A stretch of 64,000 nt of DNA from Mycolicibacterium tokaiense. Lineage in GTDB: Bacteria; Actinomycetota; Actinomycetes; Mycobacteriales; Mycobacteriaceae. A program made the translations under genes and the position numbers. The notes under the pieces are model-generated. The model ran no database searches and was not told where the DNA came from. It saw only the letters and a program-made list of their open reading frames with translations. Shown piece after piece: positions 16,214 through 24,927 of this stretch. How positions within the stretch are numbered: the stretch's first letter is position 1; every line of letters begins with the position of its first letter. The stretch covers positions 2,108,001-2,172,000 of the forward strand of contig NZ_AP022600.1 of the NCBI RefSeq assembly GCF_010725885.1, read 5' to 3'.

Positions 16214-17206
16214 GTGGATGTCGATGCGTTCGTGCTGGCCCACCGCCCGGCATGGGATCGACTCGAGGCCCTGGTCAAGAAGCGGCGCACCCTCTCCGGC
16301 GCCGAGGTCGACGAACTCGTGGAGCTCTACCAGCGGGTCTCCACCCACGTCTCGGTGTTGCGATCGTCCTCGACCGACTCGGTGTTGGTGGGCAAGCTGT
16401 CCACGCTGGTGGCCCGGGCCAGGGCCGCGGTCACCGGCGCGCACGCCCCGCTGTGGAGTGAGTTCGTCCGGTTCTGGACGGTGTCCTTCCCGGTGGTGGC
16501 CTACCGCGCCTGGCGCTGGTGGCTGGGCTCGGCCATCGGCTTTTTTGTCGTGTCCGCCATCATCGGTGTCTGGGTGATGCGCAATCCCGAGGTGCAGGCC
16601 GCCATCGGAACTCCCTCGGAGATCGACGAACTGGTCAACAGCCAGTTCGCCTCCTACTACAGCGAGAACCCGGCGGCGTCGTTCGCCCTGCGGGTGTGGG
16701 TGAACAACTCGTGGGTGGCCGCACAGTGCATCGGATACGCGATCCTGCTGGGCATTCCGATTCCCTACGTGCTGTTCCAGAACGCCGCGAACCTCGGCGT
16801 CACCGGCGGATTGATGTTCCATCACGGCCAGGGGGAGGTGTTCCTGGGGCTGCTGACCCCCCACGGGCTGCTGGAGCTGACCGCGGTGTTCCTGGCCGCC
16901 GCCGCCGGCATGCGGCTGGGCTGGACGGTGATCTCCCCGGGCAACCGCCCGCGCGGACAGGCGCTGGCCGAGCAGGGCCGGGCCGTGGTGTCGGTGGCCG
17001 TGGGACTGGTGGTGGTGCTGCTGATATCCGGGTTGATCGAAGCCCTGGTGACGCCCTCGCCGTTCCCGACGTTCGTCCGCATCGCGATCGGTGTGCTGGC
17101 CGAGGCCGCCTTCTTGGCCTACGTCATCTACTTCGGACGCAAGGCGGTGGCCGCCGGTGCCACCGGCGACGCCGAGGACGCCCCCGACGTGGTGCCCACC
17201 TCCTGA
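16214..17206 (+). CDS. SpoIIM-family (stage II sporulation protein M-like) membrane protein
   Basis: A 330-residue membrane protein matching M. tuberculosis Rv3694c in position and length. A soluble N-terminal third (with DELVELYQRVSTHVSVLR near 36-53) is followed by about six membrane segments. The NSWVAAQCIGYAILLGIP and the HHGQGEVFLGLLTPHGLLEL stretches are typical of the SpoIIM fold. The organism type does not sporulate, so the name reflects fold only. GTG 16214 stands 8 bases after a TAGACT box, which fits leaderless translation. It converges on the DUF58 gene with 13 bp between. Confidence 0.84.
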   Translation: MDVDAFVLAHRPAWDRLEALVKKRRTLSGAEVDELVELYQRVSTHVSVLRSSSTDSVLVGKLSTLVARARAAVTGAHAPLWSEFVRFWTVSFPVVAYRAWRWWLGSAIGFFVVSAIIGVWVMRNPEVQAAIGTPSEIDELVNSQFASYYSENPAASFALRVWVNNSWVAAQCIGYAILLGIPIPYVLFQNAANLGVTGGLMFHHGQGEVFLGLLTPHGLLELTAVFLAAAAGMRLGWTVISPGNRPRGQALAEQGRAVVSVAVGLVVVLLISGLIEALVTPSPFPTFVRIAIGVLAEAAFLAYVIYFGRKAVAAGATGDAEDAPDVVPTS

Positions 17207-17219
17207 CCGCTGCCCAGGG

Positions 17220-18542
17220 TCAGAGCCTGCCGGTGGCCTTCATCGCCAGATAGCTGTCCGCCAGCGCGGGCGCCAGGTCCTCGCCCACGGCGTCGACCAC
17301 GTCAACGCCGGCCGCACGGAGGCGGGAGGCGATGGCGCGCCGGTCATTACGGGACTTCTCCGCCGCCGCCGCGTCGTACACCGCAGCGGCGTCGGTGCGC
17401 CCCGCGGCCAGGTCGTCGATCCGCGGGTCGCTGACCGCCGCCACCACCACCTGGTGCTTGGCCGCCAACCGCGGCAGCACCGGCAACAGACCCTCGTCGA
17501 GGGCGGCGCCGTTGAGGTCGGTGAGTAGGACCACCAGCGCGCGGCGGCGGACGCGGCGGGAGATGGCGGCCACCAGTGCGCGAGAATCGGATTCGACGAG
17601 CTCGGGTTCAAGGGGAGCCATCGCCTCGACCAGGTGCGCCAGCAACTCGGTGCGGGAGGCGTTGACCACGGCGGCACGGGTGGTTCGATCATGGGCCAGG
17701 AAATCGACGTGATCTCCGGCGCGCGCGGCCAGGGCCGCCAGCAGCAGGGCGGCGTCGAGGTACCAGTCCAGGCGCGGCCAGCCACCGGGATCACCCGCAG
17801 TGGGATCGACGCCCACCCGGCCCGCCGACGTCCGCCCGGTGTCGACGACGATCACCACCCTGCGGTCGCGTTCGGGCCGCCAGGTGCGCACCACCACGTC
17901 GCTGCGCCGAGCGCTAGCCCGCCAATCGATGGACCGCACATCGTCGCCGACGACATATTCACGCAGCGAATCGAATTCGGTGCCCTGACCGCGGATCAGC
18001 ACCGGGACCATGCCGTCGAGTTCACGCAGCTTGGCCAGCCGGGAGGGCAGGTGCTTGCGGGACAGGAACGGCGGCAGGATCCGCACCGTCCACGGGGCCC
18101 GCTGCGAGCGCTGCCGCCCGGCCAGGCCCAGCGGCCCGACACACCGCGCGGTGACCGCGGCGCTGAGCTGATCTCCACGACGGATCGGTTGCAGCGACGT
18201 GTGCACCTGATGCTGCTGGCCCGCTGCGATGCTGACCTGGTGGGCCCGGGGGGTGGCGCGCGCACTGGGTGCCCAGGCGTCGCGCACCGCGCCGCGGAAT
18301 GTGCGCGAACCGCCGTTGCGGATCAACAGGTCCACCCGCACCGGCTCACCGAGACGCGCCGAGGTGTCCCCGGAGTGGGTGTACTGCAACGCCCGCGGGC
18401 TGGCGGCCAAGGCCACGTCGAGTGCCACCGCGGCCGCCAAGACCGCCAGTAGGATCGCGAAAGCCGTTGCCGGCCAAGGGGCCACCGCGATCGGCAGTAC
18501 ACAGACCAGGGCCAGCAGCCCGGTGCGCCCGGTGAGGATCAT
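17220..18542 (-). CDS. DUF58 domain protein (vWA-like), MoxR partner
   Basis: A 440-residue protein equal in length to Rv3693. Two N-terminal helices (about 5-50) anchor it in the membrane; the DUF58 signature lies near 200-225 (EFDSLREYVVGDDVRSIDW), followed by a von Willebrand A-like stretch with VIVVDTGRTS carrying part of a metal site. DUF58 proteins work with MoxR ATPases, probably in assembly or activation of envelope or enzyme complexes. Its ATG shares one base with the MoxR stop (TAATG), so the two are translationally coupled. Confidence 0.9.
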   Translation of the reverse strand: MILTGRTGLLALVCVLPIAVAPWPATAFAILLAVLAAAVALDVALAASPRALQYTHSGDTSARLGEPVRVDLLIRNGGSRTFRGAVRDAWAPSARATPRAHQVSIAAGQQHQVHTSLQPIRRGDQLSAAVTARCVGPLGLAGRQRSQRAPWTVRILPPFLSRKHLPSRLAKLRELDGMVPVLIRGQGTEFDSLREYVVGDDVRSIDWRASARRSDVVVRTWRPERDRRVVIVVDTGRTSAGRVGVDPTAGDPGGWPRLDWYLDAALLLAALAARAGDHVDFLAHDRTTRAAVVNASRTELLAHLVEAMAPLEPELVESDSRALVAAISRRVRRRALVVLLTDLNGAALDEGLLPVLPRLAAKHQVVVAAVSDPRIDDLAAGRTDAAAVYDAAAAEKSRNDRRAIASRLRAAGVDVVDAVGEDLAPALADSYLAMKATGRL

Positions 18543-19495
18543 TACCGCGGCACCGGCACCGAGGCCAGGATGCCGTCCAGCACGCCGTCGGGCGTGGCAC
18601 CTTCGAGTTCGGCCTCCGGGCGCAACGCGATGCGGTGGCGCAGGGTGGCCCGCGCCATCGCCTTCACATCGTCGGGGGTCAGGTAATTGCGGCCTGACAG
18701 CCACGCCCAGGCTCGCGCGGTGCCCAGCAGGGCAGTGGATCCGCGCGGCGACACCCCGAGTTGCAGCGCGGGGGAGTGCCGGGTGGCGCCCACGATGTCG
18801 ACGATGTAGCCCAGTACCTCGTCGGCGACCAGCACCCTGGCGGCTGCCTCCCGCCCGGCGCGCAGGTCGTCGATACCGGCCACCGGCCGGATGGCCGACA
18901 GGTCGCGCGGATCGAACCCGTGCGCATGCCTGCTGAGGATCGCGACCTCCTGATCACGCGGCGGCAGTGGCACATTCAGCTTGAGCAGGAAGCGGTCCAA
19001 CTGGGCCTCGGGCAGCTGATAGGTGCCTTCGTACTCGATCGGGTTCTGGGTGGCCGCCACGATGAACGGATCAGGCAGCAGCCGCGGATCGCCGTCGACG
19101 CTGACCTGCCGCTCCTCCATTGCCTCGAGCAGCGCAGCCTGGGTCTTCGGTGGCGTCCGGTTGATCTCGTCGGCCAGCATCAGGTTGGTGAAGACCGGAC
19201 CCTCGCGGAACTCGAACTCCGCGGTGCGGGCGTCGTACACCAGGGAACCGGTGATGTCACCGGGCATCAGGTCCGGGGTGAACTGCACCCGCTTGAAGTC
19301 CAGCTGCAGCGCCGCGGCCAGCGATCGCACCAGCAGTGTCTTCGCCACGCCGGGAACACCTTCCAGGAGCACGTGCCCACGGCACAGCAGCGCGATCACC
19401 AAACCGCTGACCACGGCGTCCTGGCCCACCACGGCTTTGGCGATCTCACTGCGCAGGGCCAGCAGGGCCGTACGGGCGGAATCTGGCTGTGTCAC
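18542..19495 (-). CDS. moxR2: MoxR-family AAA+ ATPase
   Basis: A 317-residue AAA+ ATPase. Walker A is GVPGVAKT (46-53), Walker B is LMLADE (about 105-110), and sensor 1 is ATQNP (about 149-153); the C-terminal lid contains [11 protein letters not shown]. MoxR proteins are chaperone-like remodelling ATPases that act with DUF58/vWA partners. Its GTG overlaps the TGA of the DUF4350 gene, and its stop overlaps the DUF58 start. The order matches Rv3690-Rv3693 of M. tuberculosis, where this gene is called moxR2. Confidence 0.9.
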   Translation of the reverse strand: MTQPDSARTALLALRSEIAKAVVGQDAVVSGLVIALLCRGHVLLEGVPGVAKTLLVRSLAAALQLDFKRVQFTPDLMPGDITGSLVYDARTAEFEFREGPVFTNLMLADEINRTPPKTQAALLEAMEERQVSVDGDPRLLPDPFIVAATQNPIEYEGTYQLPEAQLDRFLLKLNVPLPPRDQEVAILSRHAHGFDPRDLSAIRPVAGIDDLRAGREAAARVLVADEVLGYIVDIVGATRHSPALQLGVSPRGSTALLGTARAWAWLSGRNYLTPDDVKAMARATLRHRIALRPEAELEGATPDGVLDGILASVPVPR

Positions 19496-20607
19496 GAGTG
19501 GGCGACCTGCCTTTCGATGTCGTCGAGTGCGTGGGCGAGTTGGAGCAGTTCGGCGTCCGAGGCCGGTGCCGGCCCGAACAGGGTGTGGCCCACGGTGAAC
19601 GGATCAGCCCCGGTGCGTTGGGCGACGGCCAGGACCAGCGTGGAGTCCTGCGCGCCGGCGCCCAGCCCCAGCCGTGGGGCCAGCCGCTGCAGGGCCGCGG
19701 AGCGCAGGGCGTCGGCGGCGCGGTCACGGGCGCGGTGGGCTCGGTAGAGGCGGGCCCGGCCCTCTGCCGTCTCGGAGGCGCGGACCACCACGGGCAGCCG
19801 TTCGGCCACCAGCGGACCGAGGCGGCGGCCCTTCCAGATCGCCACCAGCGCCACCGTCAGCCACAGCTGCCAGACCACCCAGTTCCACTGCGGCGGGATC
19901 ATATCGAAAACGGTTGAGGTACCTAGGTTTTCACCTTCGGCACGCTGCGGTGCGTACCAGATCAGGCGTGGGTGCTCACCTGTGAGATTCATCGCCAGCG
20001 CGGCGTTGCCCTCGTCGAGCAGCATGCCGTTGGTCAGGAATCCGGCGGAACTGACCACCGTGACGGTGCGGCCGTCGTCGCGATAGCGCACCAGTGCACC
20101 GGAGTAGCAGCTGGTCAGATCCACCCCGGAAGCCTCGGCCGCTTCAAAGGTGCCGGTGGGGCCGAATTGGGCCACCCCCGCCCGCTGCGCCGCGGGCAGC
20201 TCGCAGTCCGGCTCACCGCCGTAGGTGGTCGAGGTCGCCGTCCGGACGGCGGGTGCCAGTGCCTCGCGGGTGAAGGAGTTCGGTTCGACCAGCAGGAGAT
20301 CGCCGGGAGCCGCGGCCAGCTCCGCGAGGGCGTCGTCGTCGGCGGTGAACGGGGTCTGCGCCACCAGCGTCAGCGAATCGGGGCGCGCCGCCGCCCGGGC
20401 CTGCGCCACGGTGTCGGCCACCTCGACATCGACGCCGGCTTCGCGCAGCAGCGTCACCAACGCGCGGGCGCCCTCGGCGGAGGTGGCGGTGGGGTCCATG
20501 CGGCCGCCGGGGCGCGGTGCGGTCAGCCAGGCGGTCAGGACCGCCAGGGCCACGATCAGCACCACGGCGGTGCCCACCCAGCGGACGGTCTTGCGGCGGG
20601 TGGTCAC
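19492..20607 (-). CDS. DUF4350 domain membrane protein
   Basis: About 371 residues, the Rv3691 counterpart. One N-terminal helix (about 12-32) leads to an extracytoplasmic DUF4350 region (EGARALVTLLREAGVDVEV at about 50-68), which resembles a periplasmic binding fold, then a second helix (WVVWQLWLTVALVAIW, about 255-270) and a cytoplasmic helical tail. GTG 20607 overlaps the TGA of the DUF4129 gene upstream. It belongs to the MoxR-DUF58 operon and probably forms part of its membrane complex. Confidence 0.8.
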   Translation of the reverse strand: MTTRRKTVRWVGTAVVLIVALAVLTAWLTAPRPGGRMDPTATSAEGARALVTLLREAGVDVEVADTVAQARAAARPDSLTLVAQTPFTADDDALAELAAAPGDLLLVEPNSFTREALAPAVRTATSTTYGGEPDCELPAAQRAGVAQFGPTGTFEAAEASGVDLTSCYSGALVRYRDDGRTVTVVSSAGFLTNGMLLDEGNAALAMNLTGEHPRLIWYAPQRAEGENLGTSTVFDMIPPQWNWVVWQLWLTVALVAIWKGRRLGPLVAERLPVVVRASETAEGRARLYRAHRARDRAADALRSAALQRLAPRLGLGAGAQDSTLVLAVAQRTGADPFTVGHTLFGPAPASDAELLQLAHALDDIERQVAHS

Positions 20608-21254
20608 CGTACGTGCTCCCAACCGCCGGATGGTGCGGTGGGGGTGGCGATCGCGGCGTGCAGCGAACGACGGCCGAGGTGCTGGTCGAGGTCGCTGATC
20701 ATCCGGTACGCCGCCTCGGTGCCAGGCAGCTCACCATAGGTGACATCATTGAAAGCAGTTGCAGCCGAGGACAATTCGTCGGTCAGCTCGGGCAGTGCCG
20801 CCCCTGCATCTCTGGCCAACTCGGTGGCGGTGCGGCCGGGCACCGAGGTCAGCACCCCGGTTTCCTCGAGGTGGCGGGCGACGGCGCGCAGGCGGTGCCG
20901 GATGGCGGCCGCCCAGTCTCCCCGGGTGGCACTCTGCTGCGCCAGCTCCCGGTGCTGCGCCGCGGAGAGTTCGACCGCTCCGAACAGCTGGGGGTCGCCA
21001 CCGCGCCGGGTGTGCAGGGTCCGGCGGGCGATGCGGACGGCGACGATGACGGCAATCACGGCGATGATGGCCAGCACGGCGAGGGTGAACCATCCGCCGG
21101 GCAGCAGGTCGCCCTTGGCCACGATGCGGAATATCAGCTCGTCGATCCACTGATTGAACTGGTCGGTGAGCGAACCCCTCGGGTAGATCGGCTTGGTCAG
21201 TTCGTTCTCGGCGGCCTCACGGGCGGCCTCACGGTCGATGTCGATCGGCGGCAT
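20604..21254 (-). CDS. DUF4129 domain membrane protein
   Basis: About 216 residues, the Rv3690 counterpart. The N-terminus (DIDREAAREAAENEL) is extracytoplasmic and charged, one helix follows (about 48-72), then the cytoplasmic DUF4129 domain with AIRHRLRAVARHLEETG and PGRTATELARDA near 115-150. DUF4129 is found next to MoxR/DUF58 genes in many actinobacteria. ATG at 21254; a more distant upstream start would run into the preceding gene. Same operon, 7 bp after the membrane protein gene upstream. Confidence 0.8.
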   Translation of the reverse strand: MPPIDIDREAAREAAENELTKPIYPRGSLTDQFNQWIDELIFRIVAKGDLLPGGWFTLAVLAIIAVIAVIVAVRIARRTLHTRRGGDPQLFGAVELSAAQHRELAQQSATRGDWAAAIRHRLRAVARHLEETGVLTSVPGRTATELARDAGAALPELTDELSSAATAFNDVTYGELPGTEAAYRMISDLDQHLGRRSLHAAIATPTAPSGGWEHVR

Positions 21255-21261
21255 CAGGTCC

Positions 21262-22413
21262 CTAGCGCCGCACCAGCCACAGGCTGTCCGTCGACCGGGT
21301 GTCGGCGGGGCCCGCGGCAGCACCGGTGCGCAGCACCAGATCGAAGGCTTCGGCGCGGATCCGCCGGTCGGTGTACAGCAGGACCACCACGCCCGCGGTG
21401 AACGGCGCAGTGATCACCTGGCCGACGATGGCGCCGACGCTGGCCGCAACCGTGCCGAGCACGATCGCGGCCGTGGACGCCGAGCCCACCAGCAGCTGCG
21501 CGAACGTGAAGGGCATCGCGACGGCGGTGGCGATGGCGCCCACGACGACGCCGGCCAGCAACCGGATCCCGAACACGCGCAGGAAGTCGTGGCGCACCAG
21601 CGCGAAAGACCGCTTGACGGCATCGATCACCGGCATGCGCTCCAACACGATGGCCACCGGCGCGAAGGACACCATGGTGTACAGGTACAGCGTGCCCAGC
21701 ACGGCCGCGATGCCCAGGGGGATTCCGACCACCGCGGCGACCGCGCCGGAGACGCCGACGGCCAGGCCCACGATGATCAGCGTGAGTACGCCGAACAGCA
21801 GCAACACAGCCAGTAGTTCCAGCAGCGCCAACCCCAGAAGCGGCAGGATCCGGTCCTTGATCTTCGCCCAGGCCTCGGAGATGGTGATCGACGAGCCGAA
21901 CACCGCCCGCCCCACGACGACGGTGAGCATGCCGGACAGGATCACCGCTGCCAGCGCCTGCATCAGCGCCGCCACCACCGAGGTGGCCGCCAGTCCGACC
22001 AGCCCGGCCACGGATTCGGTCTCGCCGCGCAGAGCGTCGAGTTCACCCATCGCCGCCAGCGGGCCGATCTGCAGGATCAGCCCCAGGGCCTGGGTGACGA
22101 TGACGACGGCGGCGGCCAGCCCCAGCGTGGCTTTCGGATTGACGCGGACGTACCGCACGGCCCCGTTGAAGATGTCGCCGAGCGTGAGCGGGCGCAGCGG
22201 AATGACCCCCGGCTGCAGGGCGACCGGCGGCAGCGTCGGATATCCGGGCGGGGGATAGCCGGGCGGTGGATAACCCTGGTGGGGGTAGCCGGGCGGTGGA
22301 TAACCCTGGTGGGGGTAGCCGGGCGGTGGATAACCCTGTTGCGGGTAGGGCTGTTGCGGGTAGGGGGGCGGATAGGGAGGCGGCCAGCCAGGCCCGGTCG
22401 GCGGCTGGGTCAC
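21262..22413 (-). CDS. Multi-spanning membrane protein with PPPGYPHQGY-type N-terminal repeats
   Basis: About 383 residues, the Rv3689 counterpart and first gene of the MoxR-DUF58 operon. Residues 1-60 are proline, glycine and tyrosine rich, with tandem GYPPPGYPHQ units encoded by a 30-bp DNA repeat. The remainder has about six membrane segments and resembles DUF7544/glycerophosphoryl-diester-phosphodiesterase-type membrane domains (LTLGDIFNGAVRYVRVNPKATLG near 75). GTG 22413 follows a GGGGGA site. The proline-rich tail may bind partners at the inner face of the membrane. Function is unknown. Confidence 0.8.
   Translation of the reverse strand: MTQPPTGPGWPPPYPPPYPQQPYPQQGYPPPGYPHQGYPPPGYPHQGYPPPGYPPPGYPTLPPVALQPGVIPLRPLTLGDIFNGAVRYVRVNPKATLGLAAAVVIVTQALGLILQIGPLAAMGELDALRGETESVAGLVGLAATSVVAALMQALAAVILSGMLTVVVGRAVFGSSITISEAWAKIKDRILPLLGLALLELLAVLLLFGVLTLIIVGLAVGVSGAVAAVVGIPLGIAAVLGTLYLYTMVSFAPVAIVLERMPVIDAVKRSFALVRHDFLRVFGIRLLAGVVVGAIATAVAMPFTFAQLLVGSASTAAIVLGTVAASVGAIVGQVITAPFTAGVVVLLYTDRRIRAEAFDLVLRTGAAAGPADTRSTDSLWLVRR
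22261..22350. repeat. 30-bp in-frame tandem repeat encoding PPPGYPHQGY units
   Basis: Two identical 30-bp units (22261-22290 and 22291-22320) and a third that diverges after about 18 bases. Each encodes ten residues of the proline-tyrosine-rich N-terminus on the minus strand. Such in-frame repeats change copy number by slippage, so length may differ between strains. Confidence 0.85.
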
Positions 22414-22510
22414 AGTGAGCGTCCCCCGTCGTTGTGCATGATGACCATCCTGTCGACGGTCGTCCGATATGACAACGATACGAGGGCCGCCCACGCGTAC
22501 CGTCTCAGGT

Positions 22511-22975
22511 ATGGCAGAGCTCAAGGCCCGACTGCGCACCGACCTGACCGCGGCGATGAAGGCCAGGGACACCCTGCGGACCGCTACGCTGCGCATGGTG
22601 CTGGCTGCTGTGCAGACCGAGGAGGTGTCCGGCAAGCAGGCCCATGAGCTCTCCGACGCCGAAGTGCTCGCCGTGCTCACCCGCGAGGCCAAGAAGCGGG
22701 GTGAAGCCGCGCAGATCTACACCAGCAACGGCCGTGGCGAGCTGGCGGCCAATGAGCGGGCCGAGGCCGCCGTGATCGAGGAGTACCTGCCGACCCAGCT
22801 CGACGACGACGAACTCGCCCACGCGGTCGAGACGGCCATGGCGCAGGTCGCGGAGCAGGTGGGCGAGCGGCCCGGCCCCCGCCAGATGGGCTTGGTGATG
22901 AAGGCGGCCAACGCCATCGTCGCAGGACAGGCCGACGGCGCGCGGGTGGCAGCCGCGGTGAAGGCGCGACTGTAA
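22511..22975 (+). CDS. GatB/YqeY domain-containing protein
   Basis: A 154-residue stand-alone GatB/YqeY protein, the counterpart of Rv3688c. The family pattern is complete: LKARLRTDLTAAMKARD, then TLRMVLAA, KKRGEAAQIYTSNGR, and the C-terminal GPRQMGLVMKA. The GatB tail domain binds tRNA in the amidotransferase; the role of the stand-alone form is not settled. ATG at 22511. It is divergent from the membrane protein gene, with 97 bp between. Confidence 0.9.
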   Translation: MAELKARLRTDLTAAMKARDTLRTATLRMVLAAVQTEEVSGKQAHELSDAEVLAVLTREAKKRGEAAQIYTSNGRGELAANERAEAAVIEEYLPTQLDDDELAHAVETAMAQVAEQVGERPGPRQMGLVMKAANAIVAGQADGARVAAAVKARL

Positions 22976-23011
22976 CGGTTTGCCCGCTGCGGCCCCGGGT
23001 ATCCGCTTGCC

Positions 23012-23998
23012 ATGACCCGGTTCGGATATACCTTGATGACTGAGCAGGCTGGACCCAAAGATCTTGTCCGCCATGCTGTTTCGGCTGAGCAGGTCGGCTT
23101 CGACTTCGAGGTGTCCAGCGACCACTTCTCGCCGTGGCTGTCGGCGCAGGGCCATGCTCCCAACGCGTGGGCGGTCCTGGGTGCGGTGGCACACGCGACC
23201 GAGCGGGTGGACCTGTACTCCTACGTCACCTGCCCGACCATGCGTTACCACCCCGCGATCGTCGCGCAGCAGGCCGCCACTGTGCAGATCCTGGCCGACG
23301 GCCGGTTCACCCTCGGGCTGGGCACCGGTGAGAACCTCAACGAGCACGTGGTGGGTAAGGGTTGGCCGAGCTTGCATACCCGTCAGGAGATGTTGGTCGA
23401 GGCCGTTCAGATCATCAGGGAACTGTGGACCGGCTCCCTCGTCGACTGGCGTGGCCAGCACTTCCAAGTGGACTCGGCGCGCATCTGGGATGTTCCCGAC
23501 GATCCGATCGGCATCGGCATCGCGATGGGCGGTGGCCGGGCCATCGATATGTTCGCCACGCTGGCCGATCACCTGATCGAGGTGCAACCCGACGCCGACC
23601 GGTTCAAGGCGTGGCAGCAGGCGCGGCAGGGCACGGGACTGCCCAGCGGCGGTCGTGTAGTCGGGCAGATCCCGGTGTGCTGGGACCCCAGCCGGGACGC
23701 CGCGATCGAGCGGGCGCACGAGCAGTTCCGCTGGTTCGCCGGAGGTTGGTCGGTGAACGCCGACCTGCCGACCACCGCCGGCTTCGCGGGCGCCACCCAA
23801 TTCGTGCGGCCCGAAGATGTCGCGGAGTCGATTCCGTGTGGCCCTGATCTCGACGCGATCGTGGAAGCGGTCCGCGAGTACTGGGAGGCCGGATTCACCG
23901 ACATCGCGCTGGTGCAGATCGGCGGAGACCACCAGGACGCTTTCTTCAAGGAAGCCGCCGAACCATTGCTCGCGGCGCTGCGTTCGGCAGCGTCGTAG
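23012..23998 (+). CDS. LLM-class oxidoreductase, F420-dependent (G6PDH-related) family
   Basis: A 328-residue luciferase-like TIM-barrel enzyme of the F420-dependent subgroup related to glucose-6-phosphate dehydrogenase Fgd (TIGR03557-like). The FGYTLMTEQ opening, SSDHFSPW (about 35-42), TCPTMRYHPAIVAQQAAT and GLGTGENLNEH (about 109-119) are all typical. It would use reduced or oxidised F420 on an unknown substrate. ATG at 23012 is preceded by a weak site. A 53-codon gene follows after 18 bp. Confidence 0.88.
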   Translation: MTRFGYTLMTEQAGPKDLVRHAVSAEQVGFDFEVSSDHFSPWLSAQGHAPNAWAVLGAVAHATERVDLYSYVTCPTMRYHPAIVAQQAATVQILADGRFTLGLGTGENLNEHVVGKGWPSLHTRQEMLVEAVQIIRELWTGSLVDWRGQHFQVDSARIWDVPDDPIGIGIAMGGGRAIDMFATLADHLIEVQPDADRFKAWQQARQGTGLPSGGRVVGQIPVCWDPSRDAAIERAHEQFRWFAGGWSVNADLPTTAGFAGATQFVRPEDVAESIPCGPDLDAIVEAVREYWEAGFTDIALVQIGGDHQDAFFKEAAEPLLAALRSAAS

Positions 23999-24016
23999 GA
24001 ACCCCGGAGGACGACG

Positions 24017-24178
24017 ATGACCGACGATCACAGCCAACACGTCGCGACCAGCCCCCACGAGGTCAAGGGGGTGCCGGACAAGGATCGTCCTGGGCCCGCC
24101 GACCACGGTCACGAGGGTGGAATGGCCACCCGGGAGGTGGCCCCGGACGTGGCCGAGGGCCAGGAGCCGCCGGACTGA
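24017..24178 (+). CDS. Small acidic/histidine-rich hypothetical protein (53 aa)
   Basis: A 53-codon gene starting with ATG at 24017, seven bases after a CGGAGG ribosome-binding site (24005-24010). The product is hydrophilic, rich in Asp, Glu, Pro and His (TDDHSQH, DHGHEGG), with no membrane segment. It follows the F420-type oxidoreductase by 18 bp and is probably co-transcribed. The strong ribosome-binding site is the main reason to believe it. No family is recognised. Confidence 0.58.
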   Translation: MTDDHSQHVATSPHEVKGVPDKDRPGPADHGHEGGMATREVAPDVAEGQEPPD

Positions 24179-24799
24179 TCAATCGTCGCGTCGTCCCTGA
24201 CGGCTGCCGCGGTACGCGCCCCGGCGCAGCGCCGTCAGCCACCCCGGCGACAGTGTCACTCCTGGCGCTGAGTTCCGGGTCGGGTCGAAGGCGAGAGTTT
24301 CCTGTTCGCCCTCCGGCAGCAGATGCGTGAAGGTCAGGATCGCCAGGGACGTCGGAGCCTGGCCGAAGGTGGCCTGCCGGATCTCGATGCGGATCGGCCG
24401 CCCGTTGCGCAGTTGCTCGGAAATCGTCTGCAGCGCCAGTGCTGTCCGGCATAGCCCAACGGCATGTCGGCGTGCGGCCAGGCCGTGGCAGGCCGGAGTA
24501 CCACACGGCCGAGTGCCGACGACCCAGCGGACACCGTCAGCACATCCCACGGTGCAGCGCCGGCGACTGGGGCACCATCCGCCATGCCGGACCGGCGAAG
24601 TCGGCCAGTCCGCCGGGCAGGCCTACGCCTTGGGACAACCTGCCGATCACCTCGCCGAAGGCCACCGGCAGGCCCGTCATTTCGGGGGCTGTGCGTTCGA
24701 TTCGTCCGACGGCCGTCACCCCGTCCGGATGAACGCGCGCTTGTGACGCAGTCCGGCGCCGAGTTTGAACACCAGGCCCCCGATGTCGATGAGGTGCAC
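24179..24799 (-). pseudogene. Decayed gene of about 205 codons with three frameshifts
   Basis: Coding-like sequence moves through all three frames on the minus strand: HLIDIGGLVFKLGAGLRHKRAF from GTG 24799, then a change at a GGGG run near 24722 into GRIERTAPEMTGLPVAFGEV, then a change near 24540 into DVLTVSAGSSALGRVVLRP, and another near 24450 into LALQTISEQLRNGRPIRIEI, ending at 24179 after SPGWLTALRRGAY. Each shift fits loss of one base. The joined protein would be a single domain of about 205 residues; the family is not recognised. It abuts the stop of the 53-codon gene. Confidence 0.65.
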
Positions 24800-24927
24800 G
24801 GGCTGTGGGTGTCCGGCCGTTTCGGAGGTAAACGGCTCTGAAGCCGTTTAACGCCCCGGAAACAGGGCATCAATCAACCCACGTGTCGCGGAAACAGGTG
24901 CGCACAACATCAGTCGAGAGGCCCACT

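Noticed and set aside
16214..17206. Sporulation function implied by the SpoIIM-like gene
   Set aside because: The fold is widespread in non-sporulating actinobacteria and no other sporulation gene is present.
22246..22350. Possible CRISPR-like repeats
   Set aside because: The 30-bp units are directly adjacent without spacers and encode protein repeats in frame.
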